The translations under genes and the position numbers were made by a program. The notes below the pieces were generated by a model, which worked only from the letters and a program-made list of their open reading frames with translations, was not told where the DNA came from and made no database searches. Below, piece by piece: positions 20,216 to 32,250 of a DNA stretch of 64,000 nt. This DNA is from Holothuria scabra (lineage: Eukaryota; Echinodermata; Holothuroidea; Aspidochirotida; Holothuriidae). The DNA is taken from positions 5,477,547 through 5,541,546 of the forward strand of contig CM074193.1 in assembly GCA_037179385.1 (NCBI GenBank), written 5' to 3'. Every line of letters begins with the position of its first letter. Position 1 is the first letter of the stretch.

Positions 20216-22499
20216 TGTATTTAATGAGAGCATAGTGTCAAAATTATCAGTCAGGCCGCCACCACTACTACGACTGTAGTAAATGTATTTAGATTTCAAA
20301 TATTCATAGGTGTACGTATTATTTTATCAATTGTTGCATTCTAGGACACGATATGCTTGCAGAGGATTGTAACTTATGGTTAACACACAGGCGAGGAGCA
20401 AATGGAACAAAGAAAATAAATTCCCCTTAAAATTTATGTCCGCCTTTAGAGTTTGACGTTGGACAACGACGTTTTACATTCTTGCCATTTGGCACTCTGA
20501 AAATTTTTTCTCCCCATGGCAAAAAGTTCGCCCTCATAATTTGGTTGGTTGGCATGCAGCCTTTTCTCCTTTCCCTTCACTCTAAATAAGCTGTTAAAGC
20601 GTTACACGTTTTTCTCTCACGTTTTTCTTTTTAAACATGTTTAGATGCTAAACACGCCTGTCTAATTCCTAAACATTTCGTTTTGAAAGACGTTTACGTT
20701 TACGTGCTAAACGTTTACTGTTTAATTGTTAATTTGTTTGCGTAAACTGGTGTAAATGTTCATAGGAAAGTGGTTAACTGAGAGACACCCTTAACCCTCC
20801 CAGACCCCAGAGAATGTTTTCACTGACGTCATAAGCCCCCACTTTTGTCAGGTAAAAACTGGCGACCCTCGCATTACTGTTGCACTGAAAACTGTTGATT
20901 TTTGTCCGGCAGAGAGCGTGACTTACCAATTATTACATCACCTGAAAGCATTACATAGCAGGTCTGATGATATTTCTGTAGAAACAACATATTGCATTGA
21001 AGTGCTGCCTGGAAGGTAATACATAACTTCCATTTCTTAAGTAAACAATCCCATTTTAAGGTGCGTCACTAGAGATTTGATGGTGCAAGCTTAAACCTTT
21101 AACTTGAATTCCCTAAGTTGTCTGTACTACAGTATTACAAGTGCCATACGAGTTAAATGAATTTAGATCCAGAAAACCCAGAAGACAGCATTCATAATGT
21201 CACAAAAAATGTTCTGTGCTTTAAGTATGATTTGTGCACACCCCGAAAACTACACTGAGTATCAAACTATCAACATTGCACAAGAAAATTTGAAGAGTTT
21301 TAAGGCATTTTTCACATCATAAAATGACCCTTACAGTAGAAAGGACCTTAATAATACTTTCAGAACACTATAAACCCATCACCAAGCATCATTACATCAG
21401 GCTGCAAACTTCAATATTATCTGAAGCTAAGTGTTAAGTATTTTGCAAACTTTTTGGATAAGTATTAATTTGTAAACAGCTGTTGGAGGTTCTAGAAAAG
21501 CCTGGAACAATTGTAGCTGTCCAAGGTGATTAATAAATGCATTTTAAGGGCAAGAACAAGAAAAAGACCTAAACAAGCCTAAGATACCACTAAGCAGTGG
21601 CGTAGCTACGGGGCGGGGGAGGCTGGGGCCCCCCACAGAATCGCCCAGCCTAGCAGCCCCCCACAGGCGACCGGGGCCATGATAATATTCAATCCGGGCT
21701 ACCCGGCTACTATGACATAGAAACACTTGCGATAGATCCACGCAGTTGCAGGGTATTTTTCAATTGTGCCGCACTCTGGATTTCAGAATAAATTCAGGTA
21801 GACTAAGACAAGCTTCATATCGTTGGAATCTCTTGACTTTTTACTCGTCAGGTTTCTAGATGGATAATTTTCTACAGTAGCAGATTTAGAGTGGCTGAAA
21901 TTGCCTACCTTGGTGTGGTTTAAAGTCCGCTCCTAGCATCTGGCCTGTTTCTATCTCCTGAAGGGTTTTTTTCCATTCCTGGGTATGCACAAATTTGTTC
22001 CAAAATCATACTTGGTGTGGTAGGTAGAATATTTGAGTCAAATATGGTTGGAAGGAACTTGAATTTGCACTTTGCACGGCCATTGCTGCCAGTCATTGGC
22101 CAGTGCAACAACCAAACCCACGTTGGGTCAATGCAGTCTCAAGGGTCTTAACCTTACCACTATTACCTCACAGAAACTCACTTAGCTCTTGGGTAGAGTG
22201 GACATTCTCAGTGGCATACGAGACGGGGAAGGGGAAGAGTGCCAAAATTTCCGCAAAATCTACATTCGGAAAGGATTTTGGAAAAAATTAGGACAGCCCT
22301 TAAATTTTGAAATAATGGGATGGTTCTTCAGAAAGTTCCTGTATATGGCCAAAATCTTAAAAAAGATATGCCCGAAAAAAGGAAAGAAACGTCATATAGT
22401 TGCCATAAAATTTTCCGGAAAAACCAAGTCAAGGTTCCGAAAATTTGCCACACCTTGGGTCAATGCAAAAAAAAACTATTATTTGTGACTTTTACTTCA
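20216..22499. other. Intergenic, no gene recognised
   Basis: Contains GTTTA-rich sequence (20640-20760). A CAGTGGCGTAGCTACG motif at about 21596 resembles a hAT terminus, but no partner end was found. Otherwise featureless. Confidence 0.45.
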
Positions 22500-24085
22500 C
22501 AGATAACCACAACACAATGCCCGAAATTGTGGAATATACAAATTCTTTCAAGCATTTGCCCGAAAATGGAAGAATATCATAGTAAGGGTAACATAGTTAC
22601 GAAAAATTAAACAGATACAAAAATCGCGACTCATTTGAGAAGCCTGTGGCTTAAAAGAAACAATCATTCTTGAGCCTGTTTCAAAAATCTTGTGTAACAC
22701 GATACCCGAAATGGCCGATTCTTTTTATAGCTTCAAATCTTTGCCAAAAGACAGAAAACGCTATATTAAAACTAAAATTTTCATGGAAAATAACAAACAT
22801 CTGCGACCCATTTGGGTAGAATGTGAAAAAATGTTGTCATCATCCCCACTTCTTACTCTAGTCTTGCAAAAACTGCCCAAAATGGTCAAATATTCGGGCA
22901 AAGGTTAAAAAACTGCTGGGACGTTTTCAATTGCCAAATTACTTCAACAGACAGACAGGAGGGTGTTCAAGTGCCCAAAAGTTTGCCATCTATCCTGCTC
23001 TAAAGACAAATACGGACAATGGTTATGAAAATCGGGTAATTTGTTTTTCAATACTTAAATGATGCAGTATGAGAATGTCTCCCCATAAGTCTGCCTTGTA
23101 ATGTTACATTTTTTCAAAAGTAAAATCATATATAGTCGAAAGTTCGGGCAGCCATACAATTTTATCAATACTGTATTGAATTTAGCCAAGATTCACAATA
23201 GAGTAAAATTCATTAGCATGTTTTCTATTCCGTTTTATAGTTTTCCCCCCGAAAATATGCGGGACCATTCATCAAATAATGGTGATAAATTGTATCTCGT
23301 AATTTTCTGATCAAATAATAGCGACTGCTTAGATCCCCCTATAAGCCTGGGAAATGTCATTTTCGACTGTCTCAGGGGTCCGATTTTCCAAAATTTCTGT
23401 TCTCTTAACGCCAACTAGTGATGGCGCTCCGCGTAGATAGTCTTCTCAGCACAATTTTAGTTTCAAGTGAATAGGGTTTAAAAACGGAACCTTGAAATAG
23501 CGACTGCATATACCCCCCTATAAGCATAGGAAATGACATTTTTGACTCTCTGAAGGGTCAGATTTTTCAAAATTTCCTGTACGTTTCGCCTCAACTTATG
23601 GTGGCGCACCACTTACGTAGACCGCTTCATAGCAGAAATTAAGTTTTAAGGGAACATTTTTTGCAAAAGGAAACTCAAAATGGAGAATGCTTAGATCCCA
23701 CTACAATCCCGGGAAATGCCATTTTCAACTGTCTGAGGGGTCGGGTATTTCAATATTTCTTTTTCGCTTCGCGCCAACTAATGGTGGCGCACCGCTGAGT
23801 CTCTCTGGCTGAATTTAAGTTTGGAGTGAACGTTTATCTGCCATTGAAACTTAAAATAGCGACTGCTCGGATCCCTTTATAAGCCTGCCGACTGTCTGAG
23901 AGGTACGAATTTTCAAATTTTCTGGACGCTCCGCGCCTACCAGTGGTGGCGCTTCGCTTTCACTGTCTTAAGGGCATCATTACATTTCGTTCAAAAATCT
24001 TCTGCCCGCAAACTGAAATGCTCCCTATATATGCCTATGGAAAAACCTTGTTCATGCCTGCACTGGAATAGCTGCTTGCAACATA
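22500..24085 (+). repeat. Array of dispersed repeats, ending in copy 2 of the ~180-bp array
   Basis: From 23005 to 24085 it aligns with 8352-9535 of Helentron 1. Unit starts lie near 23323, 23503, 23684 and 23862 (period about 180). The preceding 22500-23000 carries a related motif, GCCCGAAAATGG..AA..TTCGGGC, at 22518, 22558, 22703 and 22873. No Helentron end was found next to this copy. Confidence 0.8.
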
Positions 24086-24621
24086 ACCCTAATCCTTAAA
24101 GATGCTCATTGAGTTGATATCGATAACTTAATGAGAGTCCCAAAGGGTCACTACCATATTACAATGCCTAAAGTTAGCACAACAAGTCAAGTTTTAAGTC
24201 CAAAAGTCACAGAAAACGTTAAATTTTGAATTTTCTAATGCCCTGACTTGTAATGGTTTTGTACATAATTTGAAAAAGTGTCTGGTCATGGATTTTTGAA
24301 AACGGACTTGAACCGTTAATTACTCACTCATAAAACAGTTATTGTATGTAGAATATGGGGATTGCCTAAGTTTGATCATTTGTCATTGGTCTGTGAAGAA
24401 ATCTTAATAGGTTTGGAAAATTTGTTGAATGTCATGAACCAACTCAATGAGCCGCTTTTTTAAATCAATCCCTAACCCGAACAAAGAATACAATGGATAC
24501 AATACAATTGCAACAGCCAATGAAGAAACACCTTGTTAAACAGTGCGCATCGACTTAAGGGCAAGGGTCAGACTTGAAAAGATTACTTTCTCTGGCCCTT
24601 TATCTTCTTTTGTTTAATAGT
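24086..24621. other. Intergenic, no gene recognised
   Basis: Nothing identifiable between the repeat array and the tail of LINE-C. Confidence 0.45.
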
Positions 24622-25565
24622 TATTTTATTTCATTTCATTTATTTGTTTTTCCACAATATTCGATAGTAATTGGTACAATACACAGAAACAAAAGTAGAA
24701 TGTACATGAAATCAAAATATTGTGAAGGGAAGCACTCTAAAAAACCAATAGGGTTTGTCGAGTAGAGTGCTCCCAAGAAACAGAAAAAGAAACAAAAAAG
24801 AACCAGGATAGTACAAACTAAAGAAGTATATGAGGGCAGGATATAACAAAACAAAGAGAAAACAAATAGATCAAGAATACCTATCCGAAGTAACAACCTA
24901 AATCCCTCCCTAGATACAATCCAATCTACCTCACCCTCACCCTTGCCCCAAATGCCCTACCTGTGCCCCAACCTTCCCACACACATTACAATACACACAC
25001 TACATTACCCTGACCCCACACATTACATTACACCCCCCCCCCCCTCCCGATGACACGCCTCTTGAAGAAGAAAGATCCAAAGTGAATGGTTAAAGGGAAA
25101 CTACAATTAAAGTTAAGAACAAGCAAGTGATGTACTATAATCAGTTAATATTGATTGATAAGAAATCTGCTTAGGTTATATCTAAAAGAGGATACAGAGC
25201 GCTTGATTTTTAGACCATTGGGTAAAGAATTCCAAATTTTGATAGCACGAAAACATATACCCGTCTTAGAGAATTTCCTCTGCTTATCTGGAAGACGAAG
25301 GCGATTGCTGTGTCGACAATTATAGTTATGAACTAAACTGTTTTGACTGAAAAGGTGAGAAAATCCTGGAGGAAGGTAGTTATTAATGAAGCGATAAGTG
25401 AATGTCGCTGTGTTTACTTTGATAATGACGTTTAATTTTAACAAGTTCAATGACTTGAACAGTTAGCTTGTATGTTCACGTGGGGTAGCACTAGAAATGT
25501 ATCTGATGGCTCTCTTTTGCAGTACGCTAAACTTATTCAATGAAGTACTACTTGAGCTAGATAAG
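24622..25565 (-). mobile_element. CR1/Jockey-type LINE, 3' end only (LINE-C)
   Basis: A heavily 5'-truncated minus-strand LINE. It has a coding remnant at 25145-25565, a 3' UTR and the same ATTTC pentamer tail (24625-24642) followed by ATTTGTTTTTCCAC. LINE-B shares that tail, so the two belong to one family or close relatives. Confidence 0.78.
25145..25565 (-). pseudogene. LINE-C ORF2 C-terminal remnant
   Basis: On the minus strand it reads SVLQKRAIRYIS, then after a frameshift near 25465 SLNLLKLNVIIKVNTATFTYRF, LPPGFSHLF, HNYNCRHSNRLRLP, CFRAIKIWNSLPNGLK and a stop at 25145. This is the conserved end of CR1/Jockey LINE ORF2 proteins. The catalytic part is missing, so it is inert. Confidence 0.78.
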
Positions 25566-26304
25566 CTAGTTATGCTAAGCTAATATTTCAAATGTCGTTG
25601 TTTTATGTCCTCTGTTACTTTAATGTCGATTTTCGGATTGTTTAAAATCATTTGGATTATTCGTGTAATGTAAATCAATAAGAGATAAATAAATTAAATC
25701 AAACCAAAACAAACTGCTTTGCAATTTGTTCATATTCAGTTTTTTAAATGCAAATAAATCGAACAAACAAAAACCAAACCTTGTTAAGATCGGCAGGGGA
25801 CCACGTTATGACAGAAGTAAGGGACTACTAAAGAACCAACAGAGGTTTGATGGGTAGCTAGGCGAAAGGATAAAAAACCTGTTTCCTGGAAACATTTGGG
25901 TTCTAAAGGCAGAAAAGTTAAAAAGGCAGAAACGCTGAGGTTTAAAGTGAAGAAACCAAACACAAAAAATGGTCCGATAGATAAGTTTTAGTCTAGGGAT
26001 GACGAACTTAATCGTGCCTACTGGTATGGTCCCATTTGGGGCTGGAGAAAATCACCTCAGGGGAAGCCCTCACACAAAGTATACCATGCCATCATCCCGC
26101 ACTTCTGAGCTCTACCTTTGTACTCAGATAGCCTATTATAGACTCTGAAGTTTTTGTTTTTGCAAAACATGCTTAATTGTTTACCATGAAGACAAATTTT
26201 CCTTAAGAATCATCAAAAAAGTAGAAAATTGGAATAAAAGTTTCCATCAATGCACAGTTCTTTAGAGCCACTTACTTCCTCTTTATGGAAGGAGAATAAG
26301 CAGA
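25566..26304. other. Intergenic; AT-rich tail-like stretch near 25670-25790
   Basis: 25670-25790 is rich in AAATAAAT and AAACAAAC motifs like the 3' tail of a plus-strand LINE, but no coding part accompanies it. The rest is unassigned. Confidence 0.35.
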
Positions 26305-26470
26305 CGCGTATTCAAGGGAGACTTTTACGGCCTCACCCCCCGCCCCCTTCCCCCTCTTTTTGTCACACCAACAATACCAAATACACTAAAATAAGCAAAA
26401 TGTTCATCTACGAGAATATTCAAGGGTGTTTTTTTCAGGCTCATCCTTTCCCTCACAACACAAATCCAAA
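26305..26470 (+). repeat. Dispersed repeat R6, forward copy
   Basis: Matches the complement of 28925-29095: TACGGCC...ACACCAACAATACC, TCTACGAGAATATTCAAGG and TTCAGGCTCATC. A partial third copy starts near 37030. Confidence 0.65.
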
Positions 26471-26678
26471 CACACGAACCACGTATGATATTCAGTCCGG
26501 GTGAATAGGCCATGTTCTTCCTTTCGTACGGCCTTGCCTTCGCCACAACAGGGAGTTGAAACTCCCTGGCCACACCAACAAGATTTGAATAATGTAAGTG
26601 GCTGCCCACCAATATGTCATCAGGCTATGGGCGTTACCAAAGGAACTATAGGTGCGTTCGTTTTAACGGCTATTGAGC

Positions 26679-26835
26679 CAGCTCAACTGGCTTAGCCAGT
26701 TTCTTGTCTGGACGACATGTGACGTATTCGTCACACGGGTCAGCTAGACCACCTCGGAGGGCTGGTCGTTTTGGCCGGCTCAACTAGTTGTGATGTTTTC
26801 CGAAAGATCGAACGCTGGCTGAGCCAGTTGAGCTG
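26679..26835. mobile_element. Inverted-repeat element with 21-bp arms
   Basis: CAGCTCAACTGGCTTAGCCAG (26679-26699) and CTGGCTGAGCCAGTTGAGCTG (26815-26835) are inverted copies with one mismatch. GTGCGTTCG at about 26662 and CGAACGC near 26810 may belong to it. No target duplication was identified. Confidence 0.5.
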
Positions 26836-27437
26836 TCTCGAGCTTGGAGTAAAAATACTATAATATTGTAACTCCAAGGTCTCGAGCCTCTCAATCGAGC
26901 GCACTTTTTGTTCACACATCCACACATCAGTCCACGTGTGCAATGTAGTGGCTGTGGACGCTCGTTGCGTTAGTCTAGTCTGTTTCCTAACAGTGGTTCA
27001 TTATGGTATAGAGCAGGTGTGTAAACTTTTGGACAAAATCATGTTGCTTTTGCCATCTGGGTAGCCTCAGTGGAGCAGATATTGGTGTACCGTATATTTG
27101 TTGGCGTCTTACCGTCACCCCTTGCCCCCGTCCTTCCCCCCGTTTGATTGGCCAATGTGCCAAGACCCACATGCACACACAAGCCATCATGTCGTAGAAA
27201 TACAAAACGCATCCTACAAGTTTCAAGTAGGACCTATGTTCTAAGTGTTAATTATGATGCGAAATTCCTTGAAGCCCTTGTAGTTGTTGGTGCTGCCAAC
27301 GGAGTATTGGGCTATAGGCCTTACCTTGATTTTGATTTCTATTTCGTCGTGCACCGGTATGTTTTCAGGCGCGGATCCAGACATTTCAAAAAGGGGGCTG
27401 AGCTTAGAGAAAGAGGGTAGTAGGAACATGAAAATAT

Positions 27438-28196
27438 CAGTAGCGTAGGAAGCAATACGAAAGTGTGTGGGGGCGATGTACCTCTCCCTACCCCATTGAC
27501 CATAAAGTACATTTTTTATGCTAAATTTTTCGCTTTTTCGAAGAGGAAGAACTTTTTTAAAAAAAAAAAAATCTGGGCGTTCTCAAGTTTGAACAATACT
27601 GTACTGCGCACGTCGAAAATTTGGGTCCTTTTACACATTTGTAAGTATGGAGCGTGTATTGCATGAAATAGCGTAGATTCAAGCGTTTCCTGTAAGGATA
27701 TTTTAATATTTGGGAACCATTGAAGAATCTGCGTTTCCTGTTAGCATATATCTGAGATAGCATGTCGACTGAACATCGTTGTTTTTACAAAATGTTATCT
27801 AAGGAGTGCGGAATGAGACTTCTCGGCGACATTCAAAAAGCCCCCGAAACTTTGTATCTTTTTAAACAAAATATTTTAAAATTAAAAGCCTTTACTGAAG
27901 CAAATCTTAGGGAACCCTAGCGACTCGGAAAAGTTTACCACTGACTGCTTTATGAGCTACCACTTACTGCATAAAGGGTTGCAGGTTAGGGCGGGCAGAG
28001 CGTGCCGAAAAAATTGCCTTTTTAAAAACTAATATTACACATAAGAAGATTTTATTAGGAAGAATTCGGAATTTTATGAAAGGAGGTTTTGAAAACCGCA
28101 CTGTATTTGACTGGTGTCTCAAATGGCAAATTTCAGAATTTTTCACTTTTTCGTGCCAGGGGGCAATCGTCCCTCCTTCCTGTAGCTACGTCACTG
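27438..28196. mobile_element. Possible old hAT-like element
   Basis: Left end CAGTAGCGTAGGAAG and right end, complemented, CAGTGACGTAGCTAC are similar. The 8-bp flanks do not match, and no transposase is readable inside. Confidence 0.22.
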
Positions 28197-28924
28197 CTCT
28201 GCAACATTGATCATTGACAACATTTTGAAACTTCAATAACTAAGAATCCCTTCGGGAGATTTTTTTTTTGAAATTTGGGAAATGAAAAAAGGATTCCCTG
28301 ACCCGGGAAGTGGGGGAGGGAAGCATGCTTCCGCCCCTCATTTGTTACTGGGCTTTCGCCCCCACCTCACGCTTTTATATCTTATTCTGCTTGCAAGACC
28401 GTCACCATCTGTTGGAGCATCTGTACAGAAAATTTTCAAAAATCACGATCATTCAGACAGCCGCCGGAAACGGCATTTCCCACCGACTTGTAAGCAGCAT
28501 TTAAGCAATCATTATTTTGAGCTTTCGTTTGCAAAAAAAAAATATACTTCAATAAAAAAAAAAATGAGTAAGTTATAAAGTTGTCAGAAAAAATACCAGA
28601 TAAAATGAACCACTTACATTGGATGAAATGGTAATATTTTACAAACTATCTGACTACCTTGCGACATACGATTATGAAAAGTATAAAAACTTCATTGACG
28701 GGCGAAAATCCCTTCTGAACTTCAAGGGAGGATGGCAGTGCATCACATACCGGCTATCTATCCTTTACAAGTTTCATCTAACTTTGCAAGGATCCTATGT
28801 GTTTGAGCAGCCTAATTAGCTGAAACAGAAATCAAAATCAACGAATAGTCCAATTCTTCTTCGTGGTCAGCATCAACAACTATACCAGAGCTTCAATTCT
28901 TAAACGTGTCGCATTAAAACTTAA

Positions 28925-29095
28925 CCTATACCTGCTCCACTGGGGCCACCAAGAAAACGATGAGCCTGAAATAGCCCCTTGAATATTCTCGTAGATAAAC
29001 ATATAGTGTATTTGTTATTGTTGATGCGACGAAAATTAAAAGGGCCGTGAAAGCCCCCCACCCCTTGGATCCGGGTATGGTTTTTATTTGATGCG
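28925..29095 (-). repeat. Dispersed repeat R6, reverse copy
   Basis: The complement of 26305-26470 over most of its length, including the GATGAGCCTGAA and CTTGAATATTCTCGTAGA segments. Confidence 0.65.
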
Positions 29096-29354
29096 TGCGG
29101 TCTTTAGGGATCAAGTGTGCAGAAACCGTTGACTGGTTGATATGGTCTGGTTTTTTGTTGGCTAGAAAATAATTTGCGCTCTTGTTTGTGTGCAATGCAT
29201 GTATTTATGTAAGGTAAATGCTCGAAAATTAGGTCGGTTTTGTAAGATCCAATTATTCTCATGAAATTTCTCACTCAGGTAAACTTTTAGCATGTAAGCC
29301 TCTGAGTCTGAGCTGATCAGGCTGCTTTAAAACATGGGATCCTTGCAAAGTTGT

Positions 29355-29507
29355 AACACTCATTGTATATAAATGAATGAATGAAAAATTTATTTCCAGC
29401 AAAGTATCCAATAAAAACAGTACAAATCATACAGGTAAAGTAAATGCCAGAAAAGGAGAAAACAGAAGTTTTATACTTATAAATTGTTTCCCCTTTAACA
29501 CTTAACA
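29355..29507 (-). mobile_element. LINE-D 3' terminus (separated by Helentron 2)
   Basis: Read on the minus strand it ends GGAAATAAATTTTTCATTCATTC, a tetramer microsatellite tail of the kind that terminates CR1-like LINEs. It lies next to the right end of Helentron 2. The rest of the 3' UTR and ORF continue at 34191 on the other side in the same orientation. Confidence 0.65.
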
Positions 29508-29580
29508 AGACGAACGTCTAGACGAGTTGCGGTGCCGACAAAGTCGTCTTGTACTTTAAAGGTGATTTTATATTTTAGGG
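29508..29580 (-). other. Right terminus of Helentron 2
   Basis: About 70 bp almost identical to the complement of 10345-10415. CAAGACGA...TCGTCTTG (29507-29553) can pair as a hairpin around AGTTGCGGTGCC. Confidence 0.82.
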
Positions 29581-30001
29581 GGACAAAAATACCATCCCAA
29601 AATACTTGTATTATGTTTTGCCCAATAGCAGCTAAGTTTAGTTCCACACTTGTAATCCAGGAACATTGTTCATTCACTTTAGAAATGTGGTTGAGGTGGA
29701 ACGTGGAACACACCAAAGAAATACTCGATTGCCGGTATAATGAGGTTTGCTCATTTTGAACTCATAGTTGACAGTAAATCAGGAAAAGGTGATACAGCAG
29801 TTGATTTAGAACTGTAGAAAGAGCAAAACGTCACATCAGATAACATTTCAAACGTCCTTTACAAGCTGTTGCTTGTGCATTCAATATAAGGTATCCCTAA
29901 TGTCCCGGCTCCTTAGTAACTCCTTGCACAGCATGAGGGTTTCTGATAAAAGATGGTAAAGCGCCAAAGGCTCAAGACAGGCCATTCGACCAAACAGGCG
30001 T

Positions 30002-30235
30002 TAGTCAAAATTGTATATTAAGTAGTGCAGTTAAAAAGGGAAAACATGCCATTTGTTTAGCTGTTTAGTGAATACAGGTGGAGTACACTGTTATGACGGA
30101 ATGTTGGAAACGATAATGAGTCTGTATATACATGACAGTAACGTTGTAGTCACTTGGTTGAAGATGGATTTATGCATGTTAATGAACAAAAAGAAAAAAT
30201 TTCCAATGTTGAACATAAAGAATTTCTAAAGATTA
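30002..30235 (+). pseudogene. OTU-like protease fragment, C-terminal half, in Helentron 2
   Basis: Aligns at nucleotide level with 5587-5790 of Helentron 1: TTAAGTAGYGYAGTTAA, GTGAATACAGGTGGAGTACA with the catalytic-His region, then AATGAGTCTGTA. It is frameshifted. It lies on the plus strand although the element is on the minus strand. Confidence 0.72.
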
Positions 30236-30824
30236 ATGGTTTTTAAAAAGTTCTGTACTCTCCGCACCAAGTTTACTCTCAGCTTACTCAAAACTATGAG
30301 ACAACTACTCTTACGTCACTAAATTTATTTCTGCCGCCCCTCCCCCTTGCTCGTATATTAACGTAACATCTCAAGCCCAGTCACAGAGAATACGTTAGGA
30401 TTTGCCGACAAAAGATCATACGCAAAAATCGTGTCATAAATATTTCTTTTGCTTGTTTTACGGAAAATATTGAAGACCTCCGTTTCACTGAAAAGATCCG
30501 GCTAAAATTTCGATTTCTATAAAGATAAATATAAAAGTTCTGGTTGTTTAAGAAAAATTGAGGTTTTCTAATAAAAAAATTGTTGTAAGTAACATCATAT
30601 AATAACAAGTTAACGAGAATCAAAAGAAATGTCGATATCTCAGATTTACCATAATCTTTACAAATGATGAAATAAAATAAAAAATGTAAAACAGCAAAGT
30701 AAAAATTCCTTTGACAGCGTTACTTACACCTACATTCTCTCAACATAAATGTTAATATGATGATATTTCACTCTAGCTTTAGGCCTATTGTCACTGTTTC
30801 TCCAATTTATATTAATCCCGCACA
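30236..30824. other. Helentron 2 interior, nothing recognised
   Basis: AT-rich sequence between the OTU fragment and block P. No DUF6570-like coding like that of Helentron 1 was found. Confidence 0.5.
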
Positions 30825-31048
30825 CATACGTCACTACTAACCCTTCGCCAGTAACTTCTTAGTTCAGTAATGCATAGACACTTGAACGACGTTGACCTCC
30901 ACAAATCAGAGAACCGAATCAATCACTTACAAATCATAAAAGATAAATTGAAACATCTATACATCCCTTCATGAAACCCGAATACCAAAATATCGATGTC
31001 CCTATTTTATAACTATTAGCGGCGATTCGTCTGTCATCACATCATTAA

Positions 31049-31299
31049 CCCTTTACCGTTGTGCTCCGATTGGGGCATATTTGAGCGCCTCGGGAGTGGG
31101 CGGAAAAGCGGACGTAGCCCGCCCCGCATCGGCTTCCGTAGGCCATTGACCCCGTGACCTTAAACATATTGTCTCTCTCGTTGTTGTGGCCGAATTTTTG
31201 GGTAGCTACTCGCAGTTTGGAGCTCCGCGTGAAACAGTAAAGATGGGGGACATCCGAGATCTCTGCATGGGTCCAAGGGACCCAAACAACGGTAAAGGG
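31049..31299. mobile_element. TTAA-target MITE, family M1, copy 2 (251 bp)
   Basis: Ends CCCTTTACCGTT and AACGGTAAAGGG, with TTAA at 31045-31048 and 31300-31303. The paralogous position 7712-7715 is a single TTAA, a direct empty site. Confidence 0.92.
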
Positions 31300-31303
31300 T
31301 TAA

Positions 31304-31398
31304 AATAAGCCTGTGGAGTGTGTTTACTGCAAAGCTGATGCCACTGTCTCTGCGTGTGTGCACGTAACCCTTTAGCCGACTGGTGCAGATATTTTAGA
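31304..31398. repeat. Block B, copy 2
   Basis: TTAA-bounded (31300-31303 and 31399-31402) and matching 11224-11308. It is absent from the paralogous site in Helentron 1, so it is inserted material. Confidence 0.7.
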
Positions 31399-31716
31399 TT
31401 AAACAATCTCGCTTCTTCCTACACTCTATATCAAGAACTTCTTGTCGCCTTTCTAACGGTGACTTCTTACTACGGAAGAAAACTGATGCCATTGCACTGT
31501 ATAAAAATTGTTTTAATAATTTCCATGCATTTCTTTTTCTAATAAAAATGATTATATAGCAAGTTTATGTATGGCCACGACTCGCAACTGATCAAACGAT
31601 AACCTAAAATATGTAAAAGCAATAAGAAAGCCAGGTCTATGAATAAGACTGCACTGTCCAGTAAAAAACTCCGTAAAAGACAAATTTCATCATTCCAACC
31701 ACCCATATGCAATATC

Positions 31717-31884
31717 TCAACAAATCACTTTCAAAGAAAAAACGGACTTTATGAAAAATAAACGTTTCCCTGATAACACCACAGCCAGTGACATAACAAA
31801 TAAGAGCATAACTAGCTTACAAATAAGTGTCTTGCTACTGTCATGTAGTATGCTGCACTCTCCATGACCTTTACCAGACGCCAT
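31717..31884 (-). CDS. Captured host first exon, membrane-anchor-like, 55-codon ORF
   Basis: On the minus strand an ATG at 31884 in a strong start context (CAAGATGGCG, also a YY1-like element) opens a 55-codon ORF. About 20 polar residues (MASGKGHGECSILHDSSKT) are followed by a hydrophobic run, CKLVMLLFVMSLAVVLS. This is the form of a short cytoplasmic tail plus signal anchor. A stop follows at 31717, after KVIC. The last part is readable in the decayed copy at 8205-8350. I do not recognise the parent gene. The coding exon may end at a splice donor inside the ORF (a GTG-GTG junction near 31775 is possible but weak). Helitrons are known to capture gene fragments. Whether it is expressed is unknown. 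Confidence 0.38.
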   Translation of the reverse strand: MASGKGHGECSILHDSSKTLICKLVMLLFVMSLAVVLSGKRLFFIKSVFSLKVIC

Positions 31885-32250
31885 CTTGTTGTTTACGAGC
31901 AACGCTCCCTTCCTTTTGTTGTAGATTCCCAGGGCCCTTCCTGTTTCCCGTCACGTGTTACCGGTGGACGTGACATATCACATTGCCGTAGTTCCACGTG
32001 CACGCTGTAACCCATATTTTCGAGGTGTGGCCAATTTCACTCACTTGCAGCCTCCTCATTGGTTGATATGATTTCATCATATTTATAATATTCATTTTAG
32101 GTGTGCGTCACAACTTTTATCCAATCGGGTTACAGCTTTTAGTTCTGTCATCTCGCATGGCCCTCGTGGCTCGAACGCACTAGGAAACCCCGCAGCCCGC
32201 AGCTAGTCAGTTGTGCTGCAGACCTCTAAGACGATGCACTAACTCACCTG
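31885..32250 (-). promoter_or_regulatory. Promoter-like region upstream of the captured exon
   Basis: Two CACGTG E-boxes (31952-31957, 31995-32000), a CCAAT box on the minus strand (32058-32062) and one on the plus strand (32121-32125). An ETS-like GGAAG lies near 31940, and the YY1-like element spans the ATG. The cluster lies in the 250 bp before the ORF and is richer in GC than its surroundings. Inferred from motifs only. Confidence 0.35.

Larger units (their letters stand above)
30825..31712 (+). repeat. Repeat block P, copy 2, carrying two TTAA insertions
   Basis: Aligns with 7500-7971. It is longer because of the M1 MITE (31049-31299), block B (31304-31398) and about 70 extra bp near 31488-31560. 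Without these the flanks (CATCAC..TTAA and ATCAAGAACTTCTTGTCGC) match copy 1 directly. Confidence 0.8.

Noticed and set aside
27438..28196. Complete hAT element
   Set aside because: Ends are similar, but flanking 8-mers differ; kept only as a low-confidence entry.
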